Shown: piece by piece, positions 8,036-16,682 of the stretch | Layout: each line of letters opens with the position of its first letter | Numbering within the stretch: the stretch's first letter is position 1 | NCBI RefSeq assembly: GCF_029911635.1 | Contig: NZ_JARYTI010000045.1 | Location: 1-38,241 of the forward strand | DNA from: Sphingomonas sp. AR_OL41 | GTDB taxonomy: Bacteria; Pseudomonadota; Alphaproteobacteria; Sphingomonadales; Sphingomonadaceae | Length of the DNA stretch: 38,241 nucleotides | Direction of reading: 5' to 3' | Position numbers and translations under genes: made by a program | The notes under the pieces: model-generated | The model's database searches: none | Seen by the model: the letters and a program-made list of their open reading frames with translations, nothing else | What the model was told of the DNA's origin: nothing

Positions 8036-8563
8036 ATGACTCGCACCATCTGCCTGCACGGGCCGGAAAGCACCGGCAAATCCACGCTCGCCCCGCAACT
8101 CGCCCGGCGGCTCGGCGGCGCGGTGATCGACGAATATGGCCGCACCTTTGCCGAGAAGCACGGCGTCGCCTTCACCATGGCCGATCTGGTGACCATCGCG
8201 CAGACGCACGATCGGCTGACCCAGACGGCGCGCGCCGGCGGACTCGATCCGCTGCTGCTCGACACCGATCCGTTGATGACCGCGGTGTGGGCCGACATGC
8301 TGTTCGGCTGGCGCGACCCGTGGTTCGATGCCTGGCAGGGTACCGCCGACCTCTATCTGCTGCTCGATATCGACCTGCCCTGGATCGAGGACGGCACGCG
8401 CATGTTCGGCACGCCGACCTTGCGCCAGCGCTTCTTCGACCTGTCGCGCGCCGAGCTCGAGCGGCGCGGCGTGCGCTGGGCGCTGGTCGGCGGGGCGGGC
8501 GATGCCCGGCTCGACAATGCGCTGAGCGCGATCACCGATGCCGGGGTGTCGATCGCCGCCTGA
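8036..8563 (+). CDS. stand-alone NadR-type ribosylnicotinamide kinase domain
   Basis: This 175-residue P-loop kinase aligns along its full length with the C-terminal domain of the preceding nadR, more than half identical by eye. It has HGPESTGKST at residues 8-17, DEYGRT, LLLDTDPLMTAVW, DPWFD and ADLYLLLDIDLPW. It lies 32 bp after nadR on the same strand and probably in the same transcript, though no clear ribosome binding site precedes ATG 8036. It looks like a duplication of the kinase half that has diverged. It may raise kinase dosage or accept a different nucleoside; neither can be read from the sequence. Its stop abuts that of the convergent peroxiredoxin gene with no gap. Confidence 0.88.
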   Translation: MTRTICLHGPESTGKSTLAPQLARRLGGAVIDEYGRTFAEKHGVAFTMADLVTIAQTHDRLTQTARAGGLDPLLLDTDPLMTAVWADMLFGWRDPWFDAWQGTADLYLLLDIDLPWIEDGTRMFGTPTLRQRFFDLSRAELERRGVRWALVGGAGDARLDNALSAITDAGVSIAA

Positions 8564-9112
8564 TCAGCGGCGCGGGTGCGCCGCCTTATAGGCCTTCACC
8601 GCGGCGAGCGTGCCGCTGATATGGCCGAGCGGCTCCATCGCATTGAGCACGAAGATGATCTTGCCATCGGGCGCGATGACGTAGGAGGTGCGGGTCGTCC
8701 AGCCGGCCTTTTGCACCAGCGCCACATCATAGCCCGCGATCGTCGCCGGCGTCGCCAGCCCGACGGGGAACTTGTCGCGGCACTCGACCTTGGTGAACTC
8801 CGCGATCCGCTCGGGGTTGCCCGCGGTCAGCCCGATCAACGTCGCGCCGTTCTTTTTGAAATCGGCCGCCGCCTCAGCAAAGGCATGCGCTTCGGCGGTG
8901 CAGCCCGTGGTGAAGGCGGCGGGGAAGAAATAGACCACGACCGGGCCCTTCTTCAGCGCCTTTGCCAGCGCAAAGGGGAACTCCTTGCCCTTCAGCGCGG
9001 CCTGGGTGGTGAAGTCGGGGGCCTTCGCGCCGACGGCCAGCGCGGCAAAAGCAGGGGTGGCCGCGGTGGCGGCGAGTGCCGCAAGCATCGACAGGGCAAG
9101 GCGGGGGCGCAT
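8564..9112 (-). CDS. secreted peroxiredoxin (AhpC/TSA family)
   Basis: The thioredoxin-fold peroxiredoxin has a signal peptide (about residues 1-23, ending TPAFA), so it should reduce peroxides in the periplasm. The active-site segment is VYFFPAAFTTGCTAEAHAF, with the peroxidatic Cys in TTGC (Cys71) and the helper Thr three residues before. A second Cys in KVECRDKF could be the resolving one. Three in-frame ATGs lie in tandem (9118, 9115, 9112) directly after GAGGAG. Only the third has normal ribosome spacing, so 9112 was chosen (182 residues); the other two would add one or two Met. Most bacterial peroxiredoxins are cytoplasmic, so the export signal is notable. Confidence 0.88.
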   Translation of the reverse strand: MRPRLALSMLAALAATAATPAFAALAVGAKAPDFTTQAALKGKEFPFALAKALKKGPVVVYFFPAAFTTGCTAEAHAFAEAAADFKKNGATLIGLTAGNPERIAEFTKVECRDKFPVGLATPATIAGYDVALVQKAGWTTRTSYVIAPDGKIIFVLNAMEPLGHISGTLAAVKAYKAAHPRR

Positions 9113-9169
9113 CATCATCTCCTCGGGGATCGTCGGGCCGAGCCTAGCGCAACCCGCCGCGACGAGAAA

Positions 9170-9191
9170 GGGCGACGGTTGCCCGCCGCCC
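9170..9191 (-). terminator. probable terminator after the CsgG-like gene
   Basis: Arms at 9170-9178 and 9183-9191 form a 9-bp GC stem (one G-U pair in the minus-strand RNA) around a GCAA loop, followed by UUUCU. It lies 30 nt past the stop at 9221. The U tract is short, hence moderate confidence. Confidence 0.5.
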
Positions 9192-9220
9192 TGTCCCGAC
9201 GAAAGGATGATCGGCTGGCC

Positions 9221-10003
9221 TCAGGGCTGGGCCTGCGGTGCTGCCGCGGCGGCGTTGGTCGGCAGGCCGCCGAGCTGCGTCACCAGCTTGGTATAGGCGT
9301 CGAGATAGGCCAGCACGATGACCTGGCCGATCGCGGTATCCTGATAGCCGCCGCCCGCCGCGCCGGCAAAGGCGCCGCCGCCGAACAGGCCGCCGCCCGC
9401 GCCGAAGCTGACATCGGACTTGCGGGCATGGCCCTCGACCAGCGCCTCTTCCTCGGTGGTGCGGGCATTGACCACCGACAGCGTGACATTGGCTTCCTTC
9501 TTGTTGACGTTGATGCCGCCGGCGATCGCGCCGGCCGCGCCAAGGAAGCCGCCGGCATGGCCGAGCAACCCGCCCAGCACCGCGCCGCCGCCACCGCCAC
9601 CCGAATGGGCATTGGCGGTGACGATATCGGGCTGGAGAAAGTAATCCGCCGCCTTGACCTGGCCACGCCCGAGGTTCGACCCGGCCTGCAGCTCGCCGCT
9701 GTCGGCCATCGCGCGTTCCATGTTGCGGCTGGCCATCGCGGCGCCGCGATTGACCAGCTTGAAGCAGCCCGACTTCTGGACGAAAATCTTGATGATCGCC
9801 TCGGGGCTGCCGAGGTTGAGCTCGCGCCACCATTGCTTGTCGGGCTCGACGATAGCGATCGTGCCGAGCATCCGGGTGCAGACCGGAATCTGCGCCTCGC
9901 CCTTGGTCTGCCTTTGATAGGCCGACGAGCCGCGGTCCTGTGCCAGGGCGGGCGTGGCGACGAGCAGGGCGGCGAAAGCGGTAGCGGAAAGCAAATAACG
10001 CAT
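9221..10003 (-). CDS. secreted CsgG/HfaB-like protein
   Basis: This 260-residue protein has a signal peptide ending PALAQ. The segment IIKIFVQKSGCFKLVNRGAAM, followed by GELQAGSNLGRGQVKAADYFLQPDI, matches the CsgG/HfaB curli-assembly family: sphingomonad CsgG-like proteins have the same motif order. Two glycine-rich stretches follow (SGGGGGGAVLGGLLGHAGGFLG and FGAGGGLFGGGAFAG), then a C-terminal helix and an Ala/Gln/Pro tail. CsgG is a lipoprotein pore, whereas this protein has no lipobox. It is therefore probably a periplasmic or outer-membrane-associated relative rather than a curli exporter, and no curli genes are adjacent. The start ATG 10003, preceded by GGGGGA, was preferred to an in-frame ATG 33 bp upstream. 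Confidence 0.7.
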   Translation of the reverse strand: MRYLLSATAFAALLVATPALAQDRGSSAYQRQTKGEAQIPVCTRMLGTIAIVEPDKQWWRELNLGSPEAIIKIFVQKSGCFKLVNRGAAMASRNMERAMADSGELQAGSNLGRGQVKAADYFLQPDIVTANAHSGGGGGGAVLGGLLGHAGGFLGAAGAIAGGINVNKKEANVTLSVVNARTTEEEALVEGHARKSDVSFGAGGGLFGGGAFAGAAGGGYQDTAIGQVIVLAYLDAYTKLVTQLGGLPTNAAAAAPQAQP

Positions 10004-10167
10004 GGGATCCCCCGAAAGCGGCGCGCGCCCCGTCATCGGGTGCGTGCGTCATGAGACATGCGACCGTGTCGGAGCCTTCTACCATCACCCGGCGCGTCGC
10101 GCTAGGATGGAACGGACACCATCGGCGGGCATTGCGGGAAGGCGGCGCGCGCCCTAAGCGCGTGGCC

Positions 10168-11979
10168 ATGACGACACCCCTGGACCGCATCCGCAATTTC
10201 TCGATCATCGCCCATATCGACCATGGCAAGTCGACGCTCGCCGATCGCCTCATCCAGCAGACCGGCGGGCTGACCGCGCGCGAGATGAGCGAGCAGGTGC
10301 TCGACAACATGGATATCGAGCGCGAGCGCGGCATCACCATCAAGGCGCAGACCGTGCGCCTTGCCTACAAGGCCAAGGACGGGTTGGACTATGTCCTCAA
10401 CCTGATGGACACGCCGGGCCATGTCGACTTCGCCTATGAGGTTAGCCGCAGCCTCGCCGCGTGCGAGGGCGCGTTGCTCGTCGTCGATGCCGCGCAAGGC
10501 GTCGAGGCGCAGACGCTCGCCAATGTCTACCAGTCGATCGAACATGATCACGAGATCATCCCCGTCATCAACAAGATCGACCTGCCCGCCGCCGACCCGG
10601 AAAAGGTCAAGGCCGAGATCGAGGAGGTCATCGGCCTCGACGCGTCGAACGCAGTGCTGACCTCGGCCAAGGCCGGGATCGGCATCGAGGAAGTGCTCGA
10701 GGCGATCGTCACGCGCATCCCGCCGCCCAAGGGCGATGCCGATGCGCCGTTGAAGGCGATGCTGGTCGACAGCTGGTACGACCCCTATCTCGGCGTCGTC
10801 ATCCTCGTTCGCGTGATGGCCGGCGTGCTGAAGAAGGGCCAGCTGATCAAGTTCATGGCGACGGGGACACAGCACCTCGTCGATCGCGTCGGCTGCTTTC
10901 GCCCCAAGATCGAGCAGCTGAACGATCTCGGCCCCGGCGAGATCGGCTTCATCACCGCGCAGATCAAGGAAGTCGCGCAGACTGCGGTCGGCGACACCAT
11001 CACCGACGCCAAGCGTCCCGCCGCCGAGGCGCTGCCGGGTTTCAAGCTCGTCCAGCCCGTGGTGTTCTGCGGGCTGTTTCCGGTCGACGCGGCGGATTTC
11101 GAGAAGCTGCGCGAGAGCATCTCGCGGCTGCGCCTCAACGACGCCAGCTTCACCTTCGAGATGGAAAGCTCGGCGGCGCTGGGCTTCGGTTTCCGTTGCG
11201 GTTTCCTCGGCCTGCTCCACCTCGAGATCATCCAGGAGCGGCTGACGCGCGAATATGATCTCGACCTGATCACCACCGCGCCGTCGGTGGTCTACCAGAT
11301 CGAGCTGACGCATGGTGGCGGGCATATCGAGCTGCACAACCCGTCGGACATGCCCGATCCCAACAAGATCGCGTCGATTGCCGAGCCGTGGATCGAGGCG
11401 GTGATCTATTGCCCCGACGAATATCTCGGCAGCATCCTCAAGCTCTGCCAGGATCGGCGCGGCATCCAGAAGAACCTGACCTATGTCGGCGGTCGCGCGC
11501 AGGTGACTTATGAGCTGCCGCTCAACGAGGTGGTGTTCGATTTCTACGACCGGCTGAAGAGCATCAGCCGGGGCTATGCCAGCTTCGACTATCACCAGAT
11601 CGGCTATCGCGAGGGCGACCTCGTCAAGATGAGCATCATGGTCAATGCCGAGCCGGTCGACGCGCTGAGCATGATCGTCCATCGCGGCACCGCCGAGAGC
11701 CGGGGCAGGGGCATGTGCGAGCGCCTCAAGGACCTCATCCCGCGCCATCTGTTCAAGATCCCGGTGCAGGCCGCGATCGGCGGCAAGGTAATCGCGCGCG
11801 AGACGATCGCCGCGATGCGCAAGGACGTGACCGCGAAATGCTATGGCGGCGACGCCAGCCGCAAGCGCAAGCTGCTCGACAAGCAGAAAGAGGGCAAGAA
11901 GCGCATGCGGGAGTACGGCTCGGTCAGCATCCCGCAAGAGGCGTTCATCGCCGCGCTGCGCATGGGGGATGAGAATTAG
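10168..11979 (+). CDS. lepA: elongation factor 4 (LepA), ribosome-associated GTPase
   Basis: The 603-residue protein has all translational GTPase motifs: AHIDHGKST (G1), the switch RGITIKAQT, DTPGHVDF (G3) and NKIDLP (G4). The EF-G-like domains follow, and then the LepA-specific C-terminus with a basic GGDASRKRKLLDKQKEGKKRM segment. Length is typical of LepA (about 600). It acts on ribosomes during initiation and elongation stress. The frame is open 117 bp further upstream, but MTTPLDRIRNFSIIAHIDHG is the usual LepA N-terminus, so ATG 10168 is used. It diverges from the CsgG-like gene with 164 bp between them. Confidence 0.97.
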   Translation: MTTPLDRIRNFSIIAHIDHGKSTLADRLIQQTGGLTAREMSEQVLDNMDIERERGITIKAQTVRLAYKAKDGLDYVLNLMDTPGHVDFAYEVSRSLAACEGALLVVDAAQGVEAQTLANVYQSIEHDHEIIPVINKIDLPAADPEKVKAEIEEVIGLDASNAVLTSAKAGIGIEEVLEAIVTRIPPPKGDADAPLKAMLVDSWYDPYLGVVILVRVMAGVLKKGQLIKFMATGTQHLVDRVGCFRPKIEQLNDLGPGEIGFITAQIKEVAQTAVGDTITDAKRPAAEALPGFKLVQPVVFCGLFPVDAADFEKLRESISRLRLNDASFTFEMESSAALGFGFRCGFLGLLHLEIIQERLTREYDLDLITTAPSVVYQIELTHGGGHIELHNPSDMPDPNKIASIAEPWIEAVIYCPDEYLGSILKLCQDRRGIQKNLTYVGGRAQVTYELPLNEVVFDFYDRLKSISRGYASFDYHQIGYREGDLVKMSIMVNAEPVDALSMIVHRGTAESRGRGMCERLKDLIPRHLFKIPVQAAIGGKVIARETIAAMRKDVTAKCYGGDASRKRKLLDKQKEGKKRMREYGSVSIPQEAFIAALRMGDEN

Positions 11980-12096
11980 GGACGGGGCGCGGGGGCGGGG
12001 ATAGCAGATCCTTGCCCCGAGCGAAGGCTGGCCATGTCGGGATCAGCCCGCACGGCGCGCATCGTCGAAACCGTGCTTGCGCTCCCCGCGCGAAGG

Positions 12097-12735
12097 TCAC
12101 GATAACAGGTTGATATAACCACGCCGCGTCGCGACCGTAACCGCATGGGTGCGATCGTGAACGCCGAGCTTGGCGAAGATTGCCTTGAGCTGCGCCTTGA
12201 TCGTGTCGTTCGAAAGGTTCAGCCGCCAGGCGATCTGCTTGTTGGCGTGACCATTGGCAACCAGGCGAAGAATCTCGATTTCCCGCTCGGTCAGCGCCTC
12301 ATCGAGCGCATGCGTGGCAATTTCGTGCGCGATGTCGGCGGAGATCGCGCGGCGGCCGGCATGAACCGATCGGATGGCGTCGAGGAGCTCGACCCGAATG
12401 CCGTTCTTGAGAAGATAGCCCGCGGCGCCAGCCCGGATGGCGCGCGCCGCATTGGCGTCCCCCGGGTAGGTGGTCAGCACCAGAATATGGGCGTCGGGCG
12501 CCAGGCGGCGGATTTCGGCGATCGCCTCGACCCCGCCCATTTCCGGCATCTGCACATCCATCAGCGTCAGGTCGGGCGACAGCTCGCGGAACTTCTCGAT
12601 TGCTTCGACGCCATTGGACGCTTCGCCCACGGGCTCCATGTCCGGCTGTCGGCGGAGCAGGGTGACGATCCCGTCGCGCACCATCGGATGGTCGTCGACG
12701 ATGAGGATGCGGATCGGGGGCGGCGTCACGGCCAT
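12097..12735 (-). CDS. NarL/FixJ-type response regulator
   Basis: The 212-residue protein has an N-terminal receiver with acidic pocket Asp14-Asp15, phospho-acceptor Asp60 (LTLMDVQMPEMGG) and Lys110 (YLLKNG). A LuxR-type helix-turn-helix follows at about 148-205 (LTEREIEILRLVANGHANKQIAWRL and KLGVHDR). Its start codon overlaps the stop of the upstream kinase gene by one base (TAATG), so the two are co-translated and form a cognate pair. It should bind DNA when phosphorylated. Its targets cannot be read from this window, but the adjacent minus-strand hydrolase operon is one candidate. Confidence 0.93.
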   Translation of the reverse strand: MAVTPPPIRILIVDDHPMVRDGIVTLLRRQPDMEPVGEASNGVEAIEKFRELSPDLTLMDVQMPEMGGVEAIAEIRRLAPDAHILVLTTYPGDANAARAIRAGAAGYLLKNGIRVELLDAIRSVHAGRRAISADIAHEIATHALDEALTEREIEILRLVANGHANKQIAWRLNLSNDTIKAQLKAIFAKLGVHDRTHAVTVATRRGYINLLS

Positions 12736-15700
12736 TATCGTCGCACGCTACGCGGTTTATAGGCAATCGCCCCGGGAATTGTCAGCAGGACTTCGGTGCC
12801 TCGGTCGGGCCGGCGCCGGATGGCGAGGCGGCCGTGCAACCGTCGGGCGCGTTCGGCCATGCCCAGCAGCCCGTAATGGCCGGCCTTGCCACCCGCCGCC
12901 GCGATGTCGGCATCGATGCCACGCCCGTTGTCGGCGAAGCGGAGCTGCAGGCTTGGTCCGTGGTGGATTTCGACCACCATTTCGGTGGCGTCGGCATGGC
13001 GGCGGATGTTGAAAAGTGCCTCGCCGGCGATCCGCGTGATCTCGTCGAGCGCCGCCGGCTCGAGCGCTCGATCCGCTCCGTCGGAGGTGATCGACACCGC
13101 GACATCCGCGCCGAAGGCGAGCCGCGCGATTAGGTCGCAGACGATCTGCTCCAGGTCGCCCTCCTGCTGCGAGCGCAGATCGCGCACCCGGTCGCGACCT
13201 TCGGCGATCACCTTGTCGGCGGTGTCGATCGCGGTGATCAGCGAGGCGCGCGCGGGCGTGCCCGCCGGCAGATCGTCGGCGGCGAGCTGAAAGCGCAGCG
13301 TCAGCGACTGGACCGACTGTAGCAGCGTGTCGTGGAGCTCACGCGCGATCCGCTCGCGTTCCTCGGCGCGTTCGGCCATCCCCCGGCGGATCCGGTCGGC
13401 AACGGTGCGCAGGCGCAACGAATAAGCCAGCCACATCAGCGCGAGCAGCGCCGCCGCGCACAGGAGTTTGAATGGCCAGCTTTGCACGAAAGTGGGCTCG
13501 ATCTCGAATGTCAGCGTGGCACCCGCGCGGTTCCAGACGCCGTCACTGTTGCGCGCCATCACCCGGAAACTGTACCGGCCCGGGCCGAGATTGGAGTAGG
13601 ACGCGGTCCGCCGCGCCCCCGCATCGACCCAACCGTCGTCGACCCCCTGCAGCCGATACAGGAACTGCACACGCTGCGGCACCGTGAAGCTGAGACCGGC
13701 ATAGACGATGTCGACGGTGCGCGTGCCCCCGGGAAGAACGACATCGCGCGGATCGCGCCAGGTCCGCCCGCCGCCGGCCAGCGAGCGGATCGTCACCGGC
13801 GGCGGGAGGCGGTTGGGCTGGAGTTTCGCGGGGTCGAAAAATGCCGCGCCCTGTCGATTGAGAAACCAGATCCTGCCATCCCCCCCGACGGCGCTTTGCT
13901 GGCCGGCGAAGCCGCCACGCTGCACCGTACTCGCCAGCCCATCCAGCGCGTCGAACTTGGTGAAGGGCAGCGGCGCGGCGGGATCGTCGAAGGCGCGATC
14001 GAGATCGGCGGTGGCGACCTTGTACGCGCCGGTCCGGCTGAACAGCCAGGTCTGCCCGTCAGCGCCCTGCTGGAGCGTCCTTATCCAGGTGATCCAGGGG
14101 AAGCGCCGCTCATCGAGATGGCGCAGTTGGTTCCCGCGTATCCGCACCAGGCCCGCGCTGCCGCTGACGAAAAGGTCTTTCGCGCCCGGGCGATTGCCCG
14201 GCATCATCGCCCAGGGGGTGCCGATGCCCGTTGATCCGAGCGCGATTTTCTCGAGCCGACCGCCCCGCAAGACGGCGATGTCGGGCGGAATGATCAGCGC
14301 GAGATCGCCCTGCGCCGTGGTCGTCAGATCCCAGATCGGCAGGTTGGCGAGCGCCCCCCCGGCGCGATGCCAGCCCGCTGCGTCGCGCCACAGGAGCGCG
14401 CCGCTGGCGAGGCCGAGCCAGAGACGGCCGGCGGCGTCTTCGGTGCAGGCGAGCTTCGCCGCGCCGCCAGGATAGCCCGGGAGCGTGCGCGCTCGCGCAC
14501 CGTCCAGCAGCATCACCTGGCCCGGTTCGATGACCCAGACGCCCCCGGCGCGGGCGGTGCACATCGTGGTCTCGTCGGTGCGAAGCTTCAGGATCGGGGA
14601 AGCGCGCCCGTTCGCGGGGACATGAAAAAGCGTCCGGCGCGACGCTATATAAATGCTCCCGTCCTTCGCCCGGGCCAGCGAAAGTCCATGCTGGGGATCG
14701 GCGGGCACAACGCCGTCCTGCTGTGCTGCGGCCGGGCGAAATTGATCTATGCCGCTTTCCGTCGTGATCCAGACATTGCCCTCACGGTCGACGAATGGCG
14801 CATAGCTGGTGTCGGAGGTGAGGCCGTTTGCCGCGCCGAACCGATGAAGCTGCGCGCCGGGCGCGCCGGGCGGCGCCAGGGGGTTGGCGATGTGGAATAT
14901 CCCCGCCGACCCCGTCGTGCCCCAAAGTCCGCCGCTGCGATCAAAGGTGATTGCTGCTCGGGTTACACCGGGCACGGGCGGCAAGATGAGGTTCGATCGT
15001 GCGGGATCTCCGCGCGCGTCGAACAACATCCGCGTGCCGGCGCCGTCCGAGATCCAGAGCGCTCCACTGTGATCGAGCGCGATCTTGGGCAGTCCCGAGA
15101 TTCGTACGGGCACGATTTGAAACCGCGTCGCGTGCGGGGCGAGGAACGCCAGCGAGCCGCCATCCTCATTCTCCGCCGCCAGCGCGACCCACAGCCTGCC
15201 GTCGCGCGCGACGACCAGGTCCATGATGTAGCCGGCCGGCAGCCCCAGCCCTTCGTCGACGCGCTCCCACCGGGAACCGCGCAAGCGCTGCAACCGCTTG
15301 TCGAGCCCCGTGGATGATGCCCAGATCGTTCCGTCTGGCGTTTGCGCGAAGCCGGATACGCCGCGTGGCGGATCGGGCATGTGCATGTCCCGCAGTGCGC
15401 CCTGCCGGTAAACGGCGACGCCGCCGGTGTCGCGCAATCCGACCCACAGCTCACCGCGGTTGCCGACCATCAGCGCAGATGGCGAGGCGTGCCGCTTGCC
15501 CGACTTCTGCGGCCAGTCGATCCGCTCGAAGGTCGCGCCGTCAAAGCGATAGAGTGCATCGCCGGCGAGCCACAGATAACCGTCGGCGGTCTGCGCGATG
15601 CGGAGCAGACCGTCAGGGGCGCCATCGTCGGCTGCGGCGCGGACATGCTTGTAGGATTCGAACCCCGGCGCCGCGGTCTGCGCCAGGCAGGCCGGGCTGA

Positions 15701-15758
15701 CGAGCAGGGCAATCGTCAGAAGCGATACGCCAATGCTGCTCAGGCAAGACCGGATCAT
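12735..15758 (-). CDS. sensor histidine kinase with periplasmic beta-propeller and Y_Y_Y domain
   Basis: The 1007-residue sensor has a signal sequence (about 1-27). A large periplasmic region has repeated propeller blades with WLAGDALYRFDG, LWVGLRDTGGVAV, GTIWASSTG, LWITTESGIDQF-like and RLWLGLASGALL segments. A Y_Y_Y domain follows (YRLQGVDDGW to YSFRVMARNSDGVW), then one membrane helix near 763-786. The cytoplasmic HisKA_3 domain has His809 (ARELHDTLLQSVQSL). The ATPase has an N box near Asn917 and DNGRGI at 943. This architecture in other bacteria senses extracellular carbohydrates or other small ligands; the ligand here is unknown. It overlaps its response regulator gene by one base. Confidence 0.93.
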   Translation of the reverse strand: MIRSCLSSIGVSLLTIALLVSPACLAQTAAPGFESYKHVRAAADDGAPDGLLRIAQTADGYLWLAGDALYRFDGATFERIDWPQKSGKRHASPSALMVGNRGELWVGLRDTGGVAVYRQGALRDMHMPDPPRGVSGFAQTPDGTIWASSTGLDKRLQRLRGSRWERVDEGLGLPAGYIMDLVVARDGRLWVALAAENEDGGSLAFLAPHATRFQIVPVRISGLPKIALDHSGALWISDGAGTRMLFDARGDPARSNLILPPVPGVTRAAITFDRSGGLWGTTGSAGIFHIANPLAPPGAPGAQLHRFGAANGLTSDTSYAPFVDREGNVWITTESGIDQFRPAAAQQDGVVPADPQHGLSLARAKDGSIYIASRRTLFHVPANGRASPILKLRTDETTMCTARAGGVWVIEPGQVMLLDGARARTLPGYPGGAAKLACTEDAAGRLWLGLASGALLWRDAAGWHRAGGALANLPIWDLTTTAQGDLALIIPPDIAVLRGGRLEKIALGSTGIGTPWAMMPGNRPGAKDLFVSGSAGLVRIRGNQLRHLDERRFPWITWIRTLQQGADGQTWLFSRTGAYKVATADLDRAFDDPAAPLPFTKFDALDGLASTVQRGGFAGQQSAVGGDGRIWFLNRQGAAFFDPAKLQPNRLPPPVTIRSLAGGGRTWRDPRDVVLPGGTRTVDIVYAGLSFTVPQRVQFLYRLQGVDDGWVDAGARRTASYSNLGPGRYSFRVMARNSDGVWNRAGATLTFEIEPTFVQSWPFKLLCAAALLALMWLAYSLRLRTVADRIRRGMAERAEERERIARELHDTLLQSVQSLTLRFQLAADDLPAGTPARASLITAIDTADKVIAEGRDRVRDLRSQQEGDLEQIVCDLIARLAFGADVAVSITSDGADRALEPAALDEITRIAGEALFNIRRHADATEMVVEIHHGPSLQLRFADNGRGIDADIAAAGGKAGHYGLLGMAERARRLHGRLAIRRRPDRGTEVLLTIPGAIAYKPRSVRR

Positions 15759-15864
15759 GTGACGGGCCTTTCATCGCATGGTCAGGGGCGGGTCGCCTGT
15801 TGCCGGAAAAGCGTATCACAAAAGCCCGTGGCGTCGACAAGCGTCAACCTTGGCGGCGCCAGAT

Positions 15865-15880
15865 GCGCGCCGAAGCGCGC
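15865..15880 (-). terminator. UUCG-capped hairpin after the hydrolase operon
   Basis: In the minus-strand RNA a GCGCGC/GCGCGC stem encloses a UUCG tetraloop, 10 nt past the stop of the last operon gene (15891). There is no U tract, so it may be a 3'-end stabiliser or a weak terminator. Confidence 0.35.
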
Positions 15881-15890
15881 GCACCCTCCG

Positions 15891-16667
15891 TTACTCGCGC
15901 CGCCATTCGACGCGCGTTGCGGCCTTCTCGACGACCGCCGCCACGGCGGCGGGCTGCGAGATATAGACCGCATGGCTGGCGGCGATCTCGGTCGCGATCG
16001 TGCCCGAACGTTTGTACATCTTGCGCTGCAGCTCGGGGTTGAGCGACCGATCCTGCGTGGCGATGACGGCATAACTGGGCTTGCGCTTCCACGCAGGCGT
16101 CGCGACCTTGGCCGTGGCGGCGCGGACCGACAGCGGCACCTGCGAGCGCGACATGCGGTCGGCCACGCCTGCTGCGAGATCCGCGGCGAAGTCGGCGCGA
16201 AAGGCGGGCGCGGCGATGAACAGGAAACCGTCGGCCGTCGGTGTCACGGCGGTCGAGGCGGGCGGCATGCTCGCACCGAGCGAGGCGAGACTCTCGCCAG
16301 TGTCGGGCTGGAAGGCCGCGACATAGACCAGGGCGCTGACATGGGCGTTGTTGCCCGCCTCGGTGACGATGACGCCGCCATAGCTATGGCCGACGAGCAC
16401 GGTCGGCCCGTCCTGCATGTCGAGCACGCGGTTGGTCGCCGCCACGTCATCCTCGAGCGAGGTCTCGGGCTGCTGGACGATGGTGACGTTGTAGCCGTCG
16501 CGCTCGAGGATCTGCGCGACCGCGTTCCAGCCCGAGCCGTCGGCGAAGGCGCCGTGGACGAGCACGACATTGCGCACCGGCGGGGCCGCATCTGCCGGCG
16601 CGGCGGTAGCAGCTGTGACGGCGGCGGCGAGCAGGCCGATCATCAGGCGTGGGGCAATTCTCATCAT
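15891..16667 (-). CDS. secreted alpha/beta hydrolase
   Basis: The 258-residue protein has a signal peptide (about 1-28, ending PADAA) and a compact alpha/beta-hydrolase fold. It has the oxyanion segment LVHGAFADGSGW, the nucleophile elbow VGHSYGGV with Ser95, and a C-terminal His in ASHAVYISQP. It belongs to the common esterase-like subfamily whose members carry the TSLEDDVAATNRVLDMQDGPTVLVGHS pattern. The substrate is unknown. It is the last gene of a four-gene minus-strand operon; the ribosome binding site AAGGAG lies 8 nt before the ATG and the gap to the preceding gene is 15 bp. Confidence 0.85.
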   Translation of the reverse strand: MMRIAPRLMIGLLAAAVTAATAAPADAAPPVRNVVLVHGAFADGSGWNAVAQILERDGYNVTIVQQPETSLEDDVAATNRVLDMQDGPTVLVGHSYGGVIVTEAGNNAHVSALVYVAAFQPDTGESLASLGASMPPASTAVTPTADGFLFIAAPAFRADFAADLAAGVADRMSRSQVPLSVRAATAKVATPAWKRKPSYAVIATQDRSLNPELQRKMYKRSGTIATEIAASHAVYISQPAAVAAVVEKAATRVEWRRE

Positions 16668-16682
16668 GGTGAGCGCTCCTTG

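Noticed and set aside
10102..11937. A 611-codon minus-strand frame opposite lepA
   Set aside because: lepA is unambiguous and the antisense product has no motifs and an Arg/Ala/Asp composition typical of shadow frames.
11980..12096. A possible terminator after lepA (GGGGC and GCCCC arms)
   Set aside because: The loop would be about 17 nt, the stem is only 5 bp and there is no T tract.
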